Below, piece by piece: positions 56,748 through 64,000 of a stretch of DNA of 64,000 nucleotides (position 1 is the first letter of the stretch; every line of letters begins with the position of its first letter). A model generated the notes under the pieces. It was not told where the DNA came from and did no database searches. It saw only the letters and a program-made list of their open reading frames with translations. The position numbers and the translations under genes were made by a program. The stretch is from Clostridium tertium (GTDB lineage Bacteria; Bacillota; Clostridia; Clostridiales; Clostridiaceae). The stretch spans positions 62,001 to 126,000 of the forward strand of contig NZ_JAGGJY010000006.1 of the NCBI RefSeq assembly GCF_017873245.1, read 5' to 3'.

Positions 56748-57473
56748 ATGCATAATTTATTTAAACTAAATTTCTATGATAGGAATTTAAATTGTTTATT
56801 AGAATGTTTATGTGAAGATATAGAATCAAGAAAAAAATCAGCGGTTTTTACACCTAATATTGATCATATAATTAATAATTTTGATGATAGTAGGGTCAAT
56901 GATGTTTATGCTAAAGGAGAATATATAATAGCTGATGGATGGCCATTGGTTGCAACAGCTAAACTTAAAGGTAAATCAATACATAGAATAACTGGTGTTG
57001 ATCTAATGGAAAGTTTGCTTAAGGTCGCTAATGATAGGAATTATAATATTTATTTTTTGGGGGCTAGGGATAAAACGTTAGATAAATTGCTGGCTAATAT
57101 CAGAAATAAGTATAATAATATAGACAATATAAGAGTACATAATGGCTTTTTTAAAGACGACAGCAAAGTTATAAATGATATTAATAAAGAGCATGTTGAT
57201 ATATTGTTTGTGGGAATGGGAAATCCAAAACAAGAACTTTGGATTAAGGAAAATTTTAATTTAATAGATGCTAGTTTAATGCTAGCTGTAGGTGGGGCGT
57301 TTAATATATTTTCAGGTGAGGTTGATAGAGCGCCTAGATGGGTTCAAAAAATTGGGATGGAATGGTTTTATAGATTCCTAAAAGAGCCTAAGCGACTTTT
57401 TCATAGATATTTTATAAAATATCCTAAGTTCATAAAAATATTTTTTGAGGAGCTTTTTAAAAATGAAAACTAA
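56748..57473 (+). CDS. WecG/TagA/CpsF family glycosyltransferase (GT26)
   Basis: 241 residues: 'SAVFTPNIDHIINNF', 'YIIADGWPLVATAKLKGKSIHRITGVDLMESLLKVA', 'NIYFLGARDKTLDKL' and 'DILFVGMGNPKQELWIKENF', the full GT26 signature set, with the basic amphipathic tail 'MEWFYRFLKEPKRLFHRYF' that holds the enzyme on the membrane. TagA-type members add ManNAc to lipid-linked GlcNAc, matching the 2-epimerase just upstream. The following GT4 gene overlaps it by 11 bases. Confidence 0.93.
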   Translation: MHNLFKLNFYDRNLNCLLECLCEDIESRKKSAVFTPNIDHIINNFDDSRVNDVYAKGEYIIADGWPLVATAKLKGKSIHRITGVDLMESLLKVANDRNYNIYFLGARDKTLDKLLANIRNKYNNIDNIRVHNGFFKDDSKVINDINKEHVDILFVGMGNPKQELWIKENFNLIDASLMLAVGGAFNIFSGEVDRAPRWVQKIGMEWFYRFLKEPKRLFHRYFIKYPKFIKIFFEELFKNEN

Positions 57474-58545
57474 GAAGAAAATTCTTATGATAGACTTAGG
57501 TAAATCATATGGTGGAGCTGAAAAACTTATCGAGAACATAGTGATTGGACTAAAAGAAGAATTTGAATTTACATTAGCATTAGACAATAATGGTGAGTTT
57601 AGAGAGAAAAGTCATATTGTGAGAGAGTGTGATATTATATATTTAACTAATGATATTAAAAATTTATTATTTAATGTTATAAAGCTAAGGAATTATGTGA
57701 ATGCAAATAAAATAGATATTATTCATTGTCATGGAACGCCTAGCAATTTGATTGGATTAATATTGAAAAAAATTTGTAGAGTAAAGTTTATTACTACCAT
57801 TCATAGTGATTTAATGTATGAATTTTATGGCAAAAAAAGGAGCATATATTCAAGAATAGAAAGGAATACGTTAGAAAATTGTGATTGTGCAGTTGCAGTT
57901 TCAGGGGATTTAAATTCTAAGCTTAAGAAAAGATGCAAAAAAAATAGAGAAAATATTTTACTAATTCGTAATGGAATAGATGTAAAGAAAAATTGTAATA
58001 TCAAAAAAAATGACAATGAGATGTTTAAATTTCTGTTTGTGGGAAGATTAGTAGAAATAAAGAATATCCCACTTCTTTTAGATGGATTAAAGTACGTTAA
58101 AGGTGTAAATTCAAGATTTATATGTAATATTATAGGTGATGGAGAGGAAAGAGAATCTATAGAAGTATTAATTAAGAATTTAGATTTAAGTGATAATGTA
58201 AAATTACTAGGATATAAAGATAATATTCAAGAATATATGCTAGAGTCTGATGCATTAATATTAACATCTAAAATGGAAGGTATACCAATTACAATTATTG
58301 AGGCTTTTGCTAATAAGATACCAGTAGTATCAAGTGCGGTTGGTGGAGTTTTGGAAATAGTTGAGAATAACAAAACGGGTGTATTGTATAGTTTAGATGA
58401 TAAATTTAAGTTTTATAACATATTACTAGAATTTGTGAATGGAGAATATAAATATAGTGATATAGTTGAAAATGCGTATGATGAGTATTTAAATAAGTGG
58501 AATTGCAATGTATTGATTCAAGAATATAAAAAAATATATTTATAG
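57463..58545 (+). CDS. GT4-family glycosyltransferase
   Basis: The start is ATG 57463 behind GAGGAG (57447-57452); this overlaps the GT26 stop. 360 residues, GT-B fold: 'KILMIDLGKSYGGAEKLIENIV', 'DIIHCHGTPSNLIGLILKK', 'FKFLFVGRLVEIKNIPLLLDGL' and the nucleotide-binding 'ALILTSKMEGIPITIIEAFANKIPVVSSAVGG' with the EX7E pair. A retaining transferase for the repeat unit; donor sugar unknown. Confidence 0.9.
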   Translation: MKTKKKILMIDLGKSYGGAEKLIENIVIGLKEEFEFTLALDNNGEFREKSHIVRECDIIYLTNDIKNLLFNVIKLRNYVNANKIDIIHCHGTPSNLIGLILKKICRVKFITTIHSDLMYEFYGKKRSIYSRIERNTLENCDCAVAVSGDLNSKLKKRCKKNRENILLIRNGIDVKKNCNIKKNDNEMFKFLFVGRLVEIKNIPLLLDGLKYVKGVNSRFICNIIGDGEERESIEVLIKNLDLSDNVKLLGYKDNIQEYMLESDALILTSKMEGIPITIIEAFANKIPVVSSAVGGVLEIVENNKTGVLYSLDDKFKFYNILLEFVNGEYKYSDIVENAYDEYLNKWNCNVLIQEYKKIYL

Positions 58546-58566
58546 TAATAGCTAAAAGGAGTTTTA

Positions 58567-60063
58567 ATGAAGGATATAATTAGTAAATATTTAGTTAATA
58601 AGATTACAAGATTTTTAGTAAATAGATTTAAATTTAATGAAATAGAAATTAATTTTGTGGAAAAATTAATAAATTTAGTAATAATTAATTTAGTTTTAAT
58701 ATTTATAACTATGTTTAATAAAATGCATGCCTTAAATATAGTTATAATGACTATATATACTATATATATAATTAAAATGGATTCAGATGAAACTTTATTA
58801 AATACAATTATTTTTTTCTTAACATCATCATTTTTAATTGAGAATTTTTGGTACGCCACATATATCACTATTAATACATATGCATTTTATTTGAAACCAA
58901 TATTAATGATGATAATATTATTCAAGATACTAAGAGAAAGAGAAAAATATAAGGGATTAATTAAAGACCCGATTGTATTATTAATCATACTATTAGCCGT
59001 TATAAATTTATTAAGAATATTTTTGGGGGGATATAGTTTAAATGATTTTATAAATGGATTTTATAGTTATTTTATTATTTTCACATTTTACATTTTTGCT
59101 GCAATTAATAAATTTGAATATAAATATTTATATATTACAATACTTTTAGCGCAATTACCTTTAGTATTATTTGAGTTGTTAATTTACAAGGATCAAGATC
59201 AGATTACAGGTATATTTGGATTACATGCTACTAATTGGTCAATGCTAATAATTTCTATTTCTATATATTATATTTTTACAATGTATATGCAAAAACAAGT
59301 GAAAATAAGAAGATTTATATTTATTTTGATTTATACATTTTGTATATTTATGATAAATGAAACTAAAATGGCTTTTTTTATAATTCCATTAAGTTTGCTA
59401 ATATTAATTTTATGCAATAAAGATTCATTAAAGAAAAAGATAAAAATTATTTCTTTCATAATTATGACATCATTAATTTGTATGATAGGAATTATAAAAA
59501 TATATCCATCATTTGAGAATATATTATTTAATCCTAAAATGATAGCTGATTATGTATTTAAACAACACTCTGGATTTTATCAATATAATAGGTATGAGAA
59601 TTTAGTATTTACAAATGATGTTTTTCTTCCTGAAACTATTGATAAATTTATAGGAATAGGACAAGGAAGTGCAATACCAGATAGAGAACTATCTTTAGAT
59701 TTGTATAATAGGGGAAGGTATTTTACTGATACTCCGAATTCCAGTAAGTATAATGAATATAAATTATGGGGATATCATCAAAGTTCATTAAATACAATGT
59801 TCATAGATATAGGTATATTAGGTGTTGGAATATATATACTTATAATTATATTTATGATATATAAAAGTATGAAAATCTATTTAAAATCAATTGATTTTAA
59901 AGATAAAGCTTTAGGGATGGCGTATACATTATATGCTATAGGATGGATTTTTGAGTTTTGGTACACAGATGTATTTTATATTGTGAATTCTAGTATGTTT
60001 TTCTGGGTATTTTCAGGAATTATTCATATGAAATATTCTAAGTTAAAGAGCATTACAGAGTAA
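58567..60063 (+). CDS. Wzy/O-antigen-ligase-like membrane protein
   Basis: 498 residues with about 11-12 membrane helices and a large outside loop ('QHSGFYQYNRYENLVFTNDVF' to 'WGYHQSSLNTMFIDIGILG'), which contains the 'H-x-S-x-L-N' pattern common to WaaL/Wzy-like proteins. It is the probable polymerase of the second cluster. AAAAGGAG precedes ATG. No flippase gene is seen in this cluster within the window, so it should lie further downstream. Confidence 0.75.
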   Translation: MKDIISKYLVNKITRFLVNRFKFNEIEINFVEKLINLVIINLVLIFITMFNKMHALNIVIMTIYTIYIIKMDSDETLLNTIIFFLTSSFLIENFWYATYITINTYAFYLKPILMMIILFKILREREKYKGLIKDPIVLLIILLAVINLLRIFLGGYSLNDFINGFYSYFIIFTFYIFAAINKFEYKYLYITILLAQLPLVLFELLIYKDQDQITGIFGLHATNWSMLIISISIYYIFTMYMQKQVKIRRFIFILIYTFCIFMINETKMAFFIIPLSLLILILCNKDSLKKKIKIISFIIMTSLICMIGIIKIYPSFENILFNPKMIADYVFKQHSGFYQYNRYENLVFTNDVFLPETIDKFIGIGQGSAIPDRELSLDLYNRGRYFTDTPNSSKYNEYKLWGYHQSSLNTMFIDIGILGVGIYILIIIFMIYKSMKIYLKSIDFKDKALGMAYTLYAIGWIFEFWYTDVFYIVNSSMFFWVFSGIIHMKYSKLKSITE

Positions 60064-60078
60064 GAGGAGATTATTAAA

Positions 60079-60987
60079 TTGGTAAGTGATTTAGTTAGTG
60101 TAATAGTATTGACATATAATTCAGAAAAGTTCATAGGTGAGACACTAGAGAGTATCTTGAATCAAACATATGATAACATCGAAGTGATAATAGCTGATGA
60201 TTGTTCAAAAGATAATACATTGATTGTTGCAAAAAAGTTTTTAGAAGTATATGGAGCTAAAAATTTTAAAATTATAAGTATGGATAAAAATTCTGGAATT
60301 CCAGCTAATTGTAATAATGGAATAAAGAATTCAAATGGAAAATTTATAAAAATTATTGCTGGAGATGACATTCTATTACCTGAATGTATATTAGATAATG
60401 TTGAGTTTGTAAAAAAGAATAATTCGAAAGTTCAATTTTCAAGAGTAGTCAATTTTATTGATACTGAAGGTAAAAGACTGAAATTAAAGAGTCCATATAG
60501 ATATGATAAAAAGAATAATTGCTATGATTCAAAAAAACAGTTATATAATATGATATTTAGGAATTATATTCCTGCACCAACTGTGTTTTTTTCACGAGAA
60601 ATATTCACTCAATATGGGTTTTTTGATGAAAAGTACAGATTTTTCGAGGATTATCCTATGTGGATAAAACTTTTGTATAATGGGGAAAAGATATATTTCT
60701 TAGATAAGGATACTGTATTATATAGACAACATTCTAATTCTTTGAGTAACTCTTCAGATTACTTAATAAATGAAAAGATGTTTGAGAATCTTAACGATTT
60801 TATAAATAATGATATAATAGGAATTCTTAAAAAAGATAAAAAGTATATGTACATTTATCATAAAAAAATAGAAATTTTAAAAATGAAGTTTATAATAAAT
60901 AGTGGAAATAAAAAAGGAATATTCGAAAAAATAGGGAAACTATTAAATTTTTTAGATCCATTATGGATAGCAAATAAGATTAAATAA
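60079..60987 (+). CDS. GT2-family glycosyltransferase
   Basis: 302 residues from TTG 60079 behind AAGAGGAG. GT-A fold: 'LVSVIVLTYNSEKFIGETLESILNQTYDNIEVIIADDCSKDNT', the metal motif 'IIAGDDILLPEC', and an acceptor-side region 'YIPAPTVFFSREIFTQYGFFDEKYRFFEDYPMWIKLLYNG' typical of rhamnosyl-type and related inverting transferases. Sugar specificity cannot be assigned. The dTDP-sugar genes follow after a 56-base gap. Confidence 0.9.
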   Translation: MVSDLVSVIVLTYNSEKFIGETLESILNQTYDNIEVIIADDCSKDNTLIVAKKFLEVYGAKNFKIISMDKNSGIPANCNNGIKNSNGKFIKIIAGDDILLPECILDNVEFVKKNNSKVQFSRVVNFIDTEGKRLKLKSPYRYDKKNNCYDSKKQLYNMIFRNYIPAPTVFFSREIFTQYGFFDEKYRFFEDYPMWIKLLYNGEKIYFLDKDTVLYRQHSNSLSNSSDYLINEKMFENLNDFINNDIIGILKKDKKYMYIYHKKIEILKMKFIINSGNKKGIFEKIGKLLNFLDPLWIANKIK

Positions 60988-61043
60988 TTAAGAATATAAT
61001 GATATTTATAAAAACAAATTTTTGAGTATGTGAGGTAATTAAG

Positions 61044-61910
61044 ATGAAAGGAATAATTTTAGCAGGTGGGTCAGGTACTAGATTATATCCAGTCACTAAA
61101 TCTATGTCAAAGCAAATGGTACCAATTTATGATAAGCCTATGATTTACTATCCTATGTCAGTATTAATGTTAGCTGGGATAAGAGATATATTAATAATAT
61201 CTACTCCAAGAGATATTATTAATTTTAAAGAATTATTTAAAGATGGCTCAGAGTTTGGATTAAGCATAGAGTATGCAATACAAGAAAAGCCTAATGGATT
61301 AGCAGAGGCATTTATTATAGCAAAGGACTTTATTGGAGATAGCAATGTTGCAATGGTATTAGGAGATAATATTTTTTATGGAAGAGGATTAAGCTCTTAT
61401 TTAGAAAGAGCATCTAAGATTAAAAATGGAGCAATAATTTTCGGTCAATATGTACATAATCCGAGGGAGTTTGGAGTAGTTGAATTTGATGAAAATGGTA
61501 AAGTAATATCTTTGGAAGAAAAACCTATAAAACCAAAATCTAAATATGCAATTCCTGGATTATATTTCTATGATAATTCAGTAGTTGAAAAAGCAAAGTC
61601 TTTAAAACCATCTGAACGTGGAGAATTAGAAATTACAGACTTAAATAGAGTTTATATGAATGAAGGAAAATTAAAGGTTGAGATATTCGGTAGAGGAATG
61701 GCGTGGCTAGATACAGGGACTCATTCATCAATGCTTAAAGCTTCAAACTTTGTAGAAGCAATACAAACAACTCAAGGAAATTATATAGCTTGCCTTGAAG
61801 AAATAGCTTTTAACAATGGCTGGATATCAAAAGAACGAGTGAAGGAGCTAGCTAAGCCATTAATGAAAACAGATTATGGTAAATATTTAATGGATATTAT
61901 TGAAGAGTAG
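61044..61910 (+). CDS. rfbA: Glucose-1-phosphate thymidylyltransferase
   Basis: 288 residues, the usual RfbA length. Motifs: '[36 protein letters not shown]' (nucleotide-binding loop), '[12 protein letters not shown]', '[10 protein letters not shown]', '[17 protein letters not shown]' and '[14 protein letters not shown]'. It makes dTDP-glucose from dTTP and glucose-1-phosphate, first step of the dTDP-sugar branch. The dehydratase starts 10 bases after its stop. Confidence 0.96.
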   Translation: MKGIILAGGSGTRLYPVTKSMSKQMVPIYDKPMIYYPMSVLMLAGIRDILIISTPRDIINFKELFKDGSEFGLSIEYAIQEKPNGLAEAFIIAKDFIGDSNVAMVLGDNIFYGRGLSSYLERASKIKNGAIIFGQYVHNPREFGVVEFDENGKVISLEEKPIKPKSKYAIPGLYFYDNSVVEKAKSLKPSERGELEITDLNRVYMNEGKLKVEIFGRGMAWLDTGTHSSMLKASNFVEAIQTTQGNYIACLEEIAFNNGWISKERVKELAKPLMKTDYGKYLMDIIEE

Positions 61911-61920
61911 GGGGATTAAT

Positions 61921-62970
61921 ATGAAAACTTATTTAGTAACTGGCGGAGCTGGGTTTATAGGCTCAAACTTTGTGTTATATATGCTTAATAAATATGAAGA
62001 TATAAGAATTATAAACTTAGATAAATTAACTTATGCGGGAAATTTAGAGAATTTAAAGAGAATAGAAAATGATTCAAGATATATATTTGTTCAAGGAGAC
62101 ATATGTGATATTGAATTAGTATCATCACTATTTGAGAAGTATGAAATAGATTATGTTGCTCACTTTGCAGCAGAATCTCATGTGGACAGAAGTATAAGAG
62201 AGCCAGAGGTTTTTGCTAAAACAAATGTACTTGGAACAGTGAATTTATTAAACTGTGCAAAAAGTGCTTGGGAAACTGAAGGTGAATGGAAAGAGGGCGT
62301 TAAGTTCTTACATGTTTCAACAGATGAAGTATATGGTTCTCTTGGAGAAACAGGATACTTTATGGAAACAACCCTATTAGATCCTCATAGCCCATATTCA
62401 GCAAGTAAGGCTGGATCAGATATGATGGTTAAGGCATATGGAGATACTTATAAAATGCCAGTTAACATAACAAGATGTTCAAATAATTATGGACCATTCC
62501 AATTCCCAGAAAAATTAATACCACTACTTATTAATAATTGCCTTCAATTAAAGGAATTACCAATCTATGGTGATGGATTAAATATAAGAGACTGGTTATA
62601 TGTTGAAGATCATGCTAAGGCAATTGATATGGTTATAAACAATGGAAGGGTTGGAGAAGTTTACAATGTTGGTGGAAATAATGAAAGAACTAACATTCAA
62701 ATAGTAGATACAGTTATAAAATATATCAATGAAAATGTAGATAGTAAAGTAACAGAAAACTTAAAGAAGTTTGTTGAAGATAGAAAAGGTCATGATAGAA
62801 GATATGGAATTGATCCAACAAAGATAAAAGAAGAGCTAGGATGGTATCCAGAAACTACTTTTGAAGTGGGAATAGTTAAAACAATAAAGTGGTATCTAGA
62901 TAATAAAGAATGGATGAGTAATGTGACATCTGGTGAGTATTTAAATTATTATACTGAAATGTATAAATAA
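61921..62970 (+). CDS. rfbB: dTDP-glucose 4,6-dehydratase
   Basis: The start is ATG 61921 behind AGGGGG (61909-61914). 349 residues, extended SDR fold: 'YLVTGGAGFIGSNFVLYML', 'DKLTYAGNLENL', 'HFAAESHVDRSI', the active-site 'VSTDEVYGSLGE' (Thr-Asp-Glu) and 'SPYSASKAGSDMMV' (Tyr-x3-Lys). It makes dTDP-4-keto-6-deoxyglucose, which the ketoisomerase and aminotransferase that follow use. Confidence 0.96.
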   Translation: MKTYLVTGGAGFIGSNFVLYMLNKYEDIRIINLDKLTYAGNLENLKRIENDSRYIFVQGDICDIELVSSLFEKYEIDYVAHFAAESHVDRSIREPEVFAKTNVLGTVNLLNCAKSAWETEGEWKEGVKFLHVSTDEVYGSLGETGYFMETTLLDPHSPYSASKAGSDMMVKAYGDTYKMPVNITRCSNNYGPFQFPEKLIPLLINNCLQLKELPIYGDGLNIRDWLYVEDHAKAIDMVINNGRVGEVYNVGGNNERTNIQIVDTVIKYINENVDSKVTENLKKFVEDRKGHDRRYGIDPTKIKEELGWYPETTFEVGIVKTIKWYLDNKEWMSNVTSGEYLNYYTEMYK

Positions 62971-62994
62971 TTTATATGAAATTGGAGAAGAAAT

Positions 62995-63402
62995 ATGTTT
63001 AATACAGGATTAATAAAATTCAAGAATATAAGTGATAAATATGGATCATTGATACCAATCGAATCAAAAAAAGATATACCATTTGAAATAAAAAGAATTT
63101 ATTATATAAAAGATGTTAAAGAAGAGGCAGTAAGAGGATTTCATTCTCATAGAATGTTACATCAAGTATTAATATGTATTAGTGGAAATGTAAAAATTAG
63201 ATTGAAAAATGGATTAGAAGAGAAAATAGTTCAATTAGATAACAGTGATTATGGACTATATATAGGACCAATGATATGGAGAGAAATGTTTGAGTTTTCT
63301 AATAATGCAGTACTTTTAGTATTAGCATCAGAATATTACGATGAGTCTGATTATATAAGAGATTATGATATTTACTTACAAGAGGCTAGAAAATTTTTTT
63401 AG
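62995..63402 (+). CDS. FdtA/QdtA-like dTDP-4-keto-6-deoxyhexose 3,4-ketoisomerase
   Basis: 135 residues, WxcM-like cupin: '[39 protein letters not shown]' with the catalytic His residues, and '[39 protein letters not shown]'. The family converts dTDP-4-keto-6-deoxyglucose to a 3-keto sugar, either the Fuc3N (FdtA) or Qui3N (QdtA) branch; these differ by stereochemistry and cannot be told apart safely here. It starts 24 bases after rfbB. Confidence 0.9.
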   Translation: MFNTGLIKFKNISDKYGSLIPIESKKDIPFEIKRIYYIKDVKEEAVRGFHSHRMLHQVLICISGNVKIRLKNGLEEKIVQLDNSDYGLYIGPMIWREMFEFSNNAVLLVLASEYYDESDYIRDYDIYLQEARKFF

Positions 63403-63413
63403 GAGATGATTTT

Positions 63414-64000
63414 ATGATAGTTCCGTTTGCGAGTTTTGAAAAAATGCATAGTGAGATAAAAGAAGAATTAAAAGATGCATTTGAAAATGTTATAAATTTA
63501 AATTGGTTTATAAAAGGTAAAGAATTAAGTGAGTTTGAAAAGGAATTTGCTAATTACTGTGATTCAAAATTTTGTATTGGATGCGGAAATGGATTAGATG
63601 CACTTATGTTAATACTAAGGGCATATGATATTGGTGAAGGAGATGAAGTTATAGTACCTGCAAATACTTTTATTGCAACGGCATTAGCAGTTTCTTATGT
63701 AGGTGCAACACCAATATTAGTTGATAACAATGAATTATATAATATTGATTATACAAAAATTGAAGAAAAAATCACAAATAATACAAAAGCTATAATAGCA
63801 GTTCACTTATATGGTATGCCAGCAGATATGGATAAAATAAATGATATAGCTAAAAAATATAATCTTATAGTTATAGAGGATGCAGCACAAGGTCATGGTG
63901 CTTTATATAAAGGTAAAAAAGTAGGAAGCTTAGGAGATGCAGCAGCATTTAGTTTTTATCCAGGTAAAAATTTAGGGGCTCTTGGTGATGGTGGAGCAGT
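63414..64000 (+). CDS. DegT/DnrJ/EryC1/StrS aminotransferase, 3' end outside window
   Basis: ATG 63414 follows AGGAGATGA. The 195 residues present show the sugar aminotransferase fold: '[20 protein letters not shown]', '[19 protein letters not shown]', '[15 protein letters not shown]', '[13 protein letters not shown]', '[11 protein letters not shown]', '[19 protein letters not shown]' and the PLP lysine Lys185 in '[16 protein letters not shown]'. Following RfbA, RfbB and the ketoisomerase, it should aminate C3 to give a dTDP-3-amino-3,6-dideoxyhexose (FdtB/QdtB role). An N-acetyltransferase is expected just downstream. Confidence 0.93.
   Translation, partial: MIVPFASFEKMHSEIKEELKDAFENVINLNWFIKGKELSEFEKEFANYCDSKFCIGCGNGLDALMLILRAYDIGEGDEVIVPANTFIATALAVSYVGATPILVDNNELYNIDYTKIEEKITNNTKAIIAVHLYGMPADMDKINDIAKKYNLIVIEDAAQGHGALYKGKKVGSLGDAAAFSFYPGKNLGALGDGGA

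Overview
The window is very AT-rich DNA, almost entirely coded on the + strand, with strong GGAGG-type ribosome binding sites, many TTG starts, LPXTG-anchored surface enzymes and a CWB2 wall-binding protein. This fits a Clostridium sensu stricto species, probably host-associated: the first gene resembles the C. perfringens NagH/NagI/NagJ group. The species cannot be fixed from sequence alone. No rRNA, tRNA, CRISPR array or transposase gene was seen.

Layout. (1) 1-8637: two very large sortase-anchored glycosidases, a GH84-type hexosaminidase (5' end cut by the window) and a GH2 beta-galactosidase. (2) 8967-19403: a polysaccharide (EPS/capsule) cluster with a Wzz/CpsC-like chain-length protein, priming sugar transferase, UDP-glucose dehydrogenase, Alg14-like and Alg13-like halves of one glycosyltransferase, further transferases, a Wzx flippase and a Wzy-like polymerase, closed by a 16-bp terminator stem. 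(3) 19758-29859: a sugar ABC transporter (lipoprotein plus two permeases, no ATPase), a cytoplasmic GH2 beta-galactosidase, and a YesN/YesM-type two-component system. Regions 1 and 3 together look like a route for galactose/GlcNAc-containing host glycans. (4) 30074-31079: a MNT/HEPN toxin-antitoxin pair and a decayed TM2-domain gene on the minus strand.

(5) 31326-46359 is the most unusual part. A PRD/EIIA regulator, an EIIB, an UlaA-type EIIC and a SIS-domain protein are followed by homologues of all eight E. coli yhf genes (yhfZ, yhfY, yhfU, yhfT, php, yhfS, yhfX, yhfW) in a rearranged order, and then an amidase-signature protein. The pathway substrate is, to my knowledge, not established. 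The PTS, SIS and amidase neighbours suggest that an imported phosphorylated compound feeds it. Spacers inside this set are packed with structured DNA/RNA: a tandem array of four hairpins with compensatory changes, a near-perfect 97-nt hairpin, and a roughly 246-bp structured insert with imperfect terminal inverted repeats whose 'empty' site is preserved 240 bp upstream.

(6) 46664-53300: an MBOAT O-acyltransferase with its extracytoplasmic DHHW/AlgX-like partner, an LCP glycopolymer ligase (the only intact minus-strand gene) and a secreted M6-type protease with CWB2 wall-binding repeats. (7) 53700-64000: a second polysaccharide cluster: priming transferase (paralogue of the first), GalE, UDP-GlcNAc 2-epimerase, GT26, GT4, Wzy-like and GT2 proteins, then RfbA, RfbB, an FdtA-like ketoisomerase and an aminotransferase (cut by the window), pointing to a dTDP-3-amino-3,6-dideoxyhexose. 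Many transcripts end in closely related GCCYCAGGGG-type hairpins.
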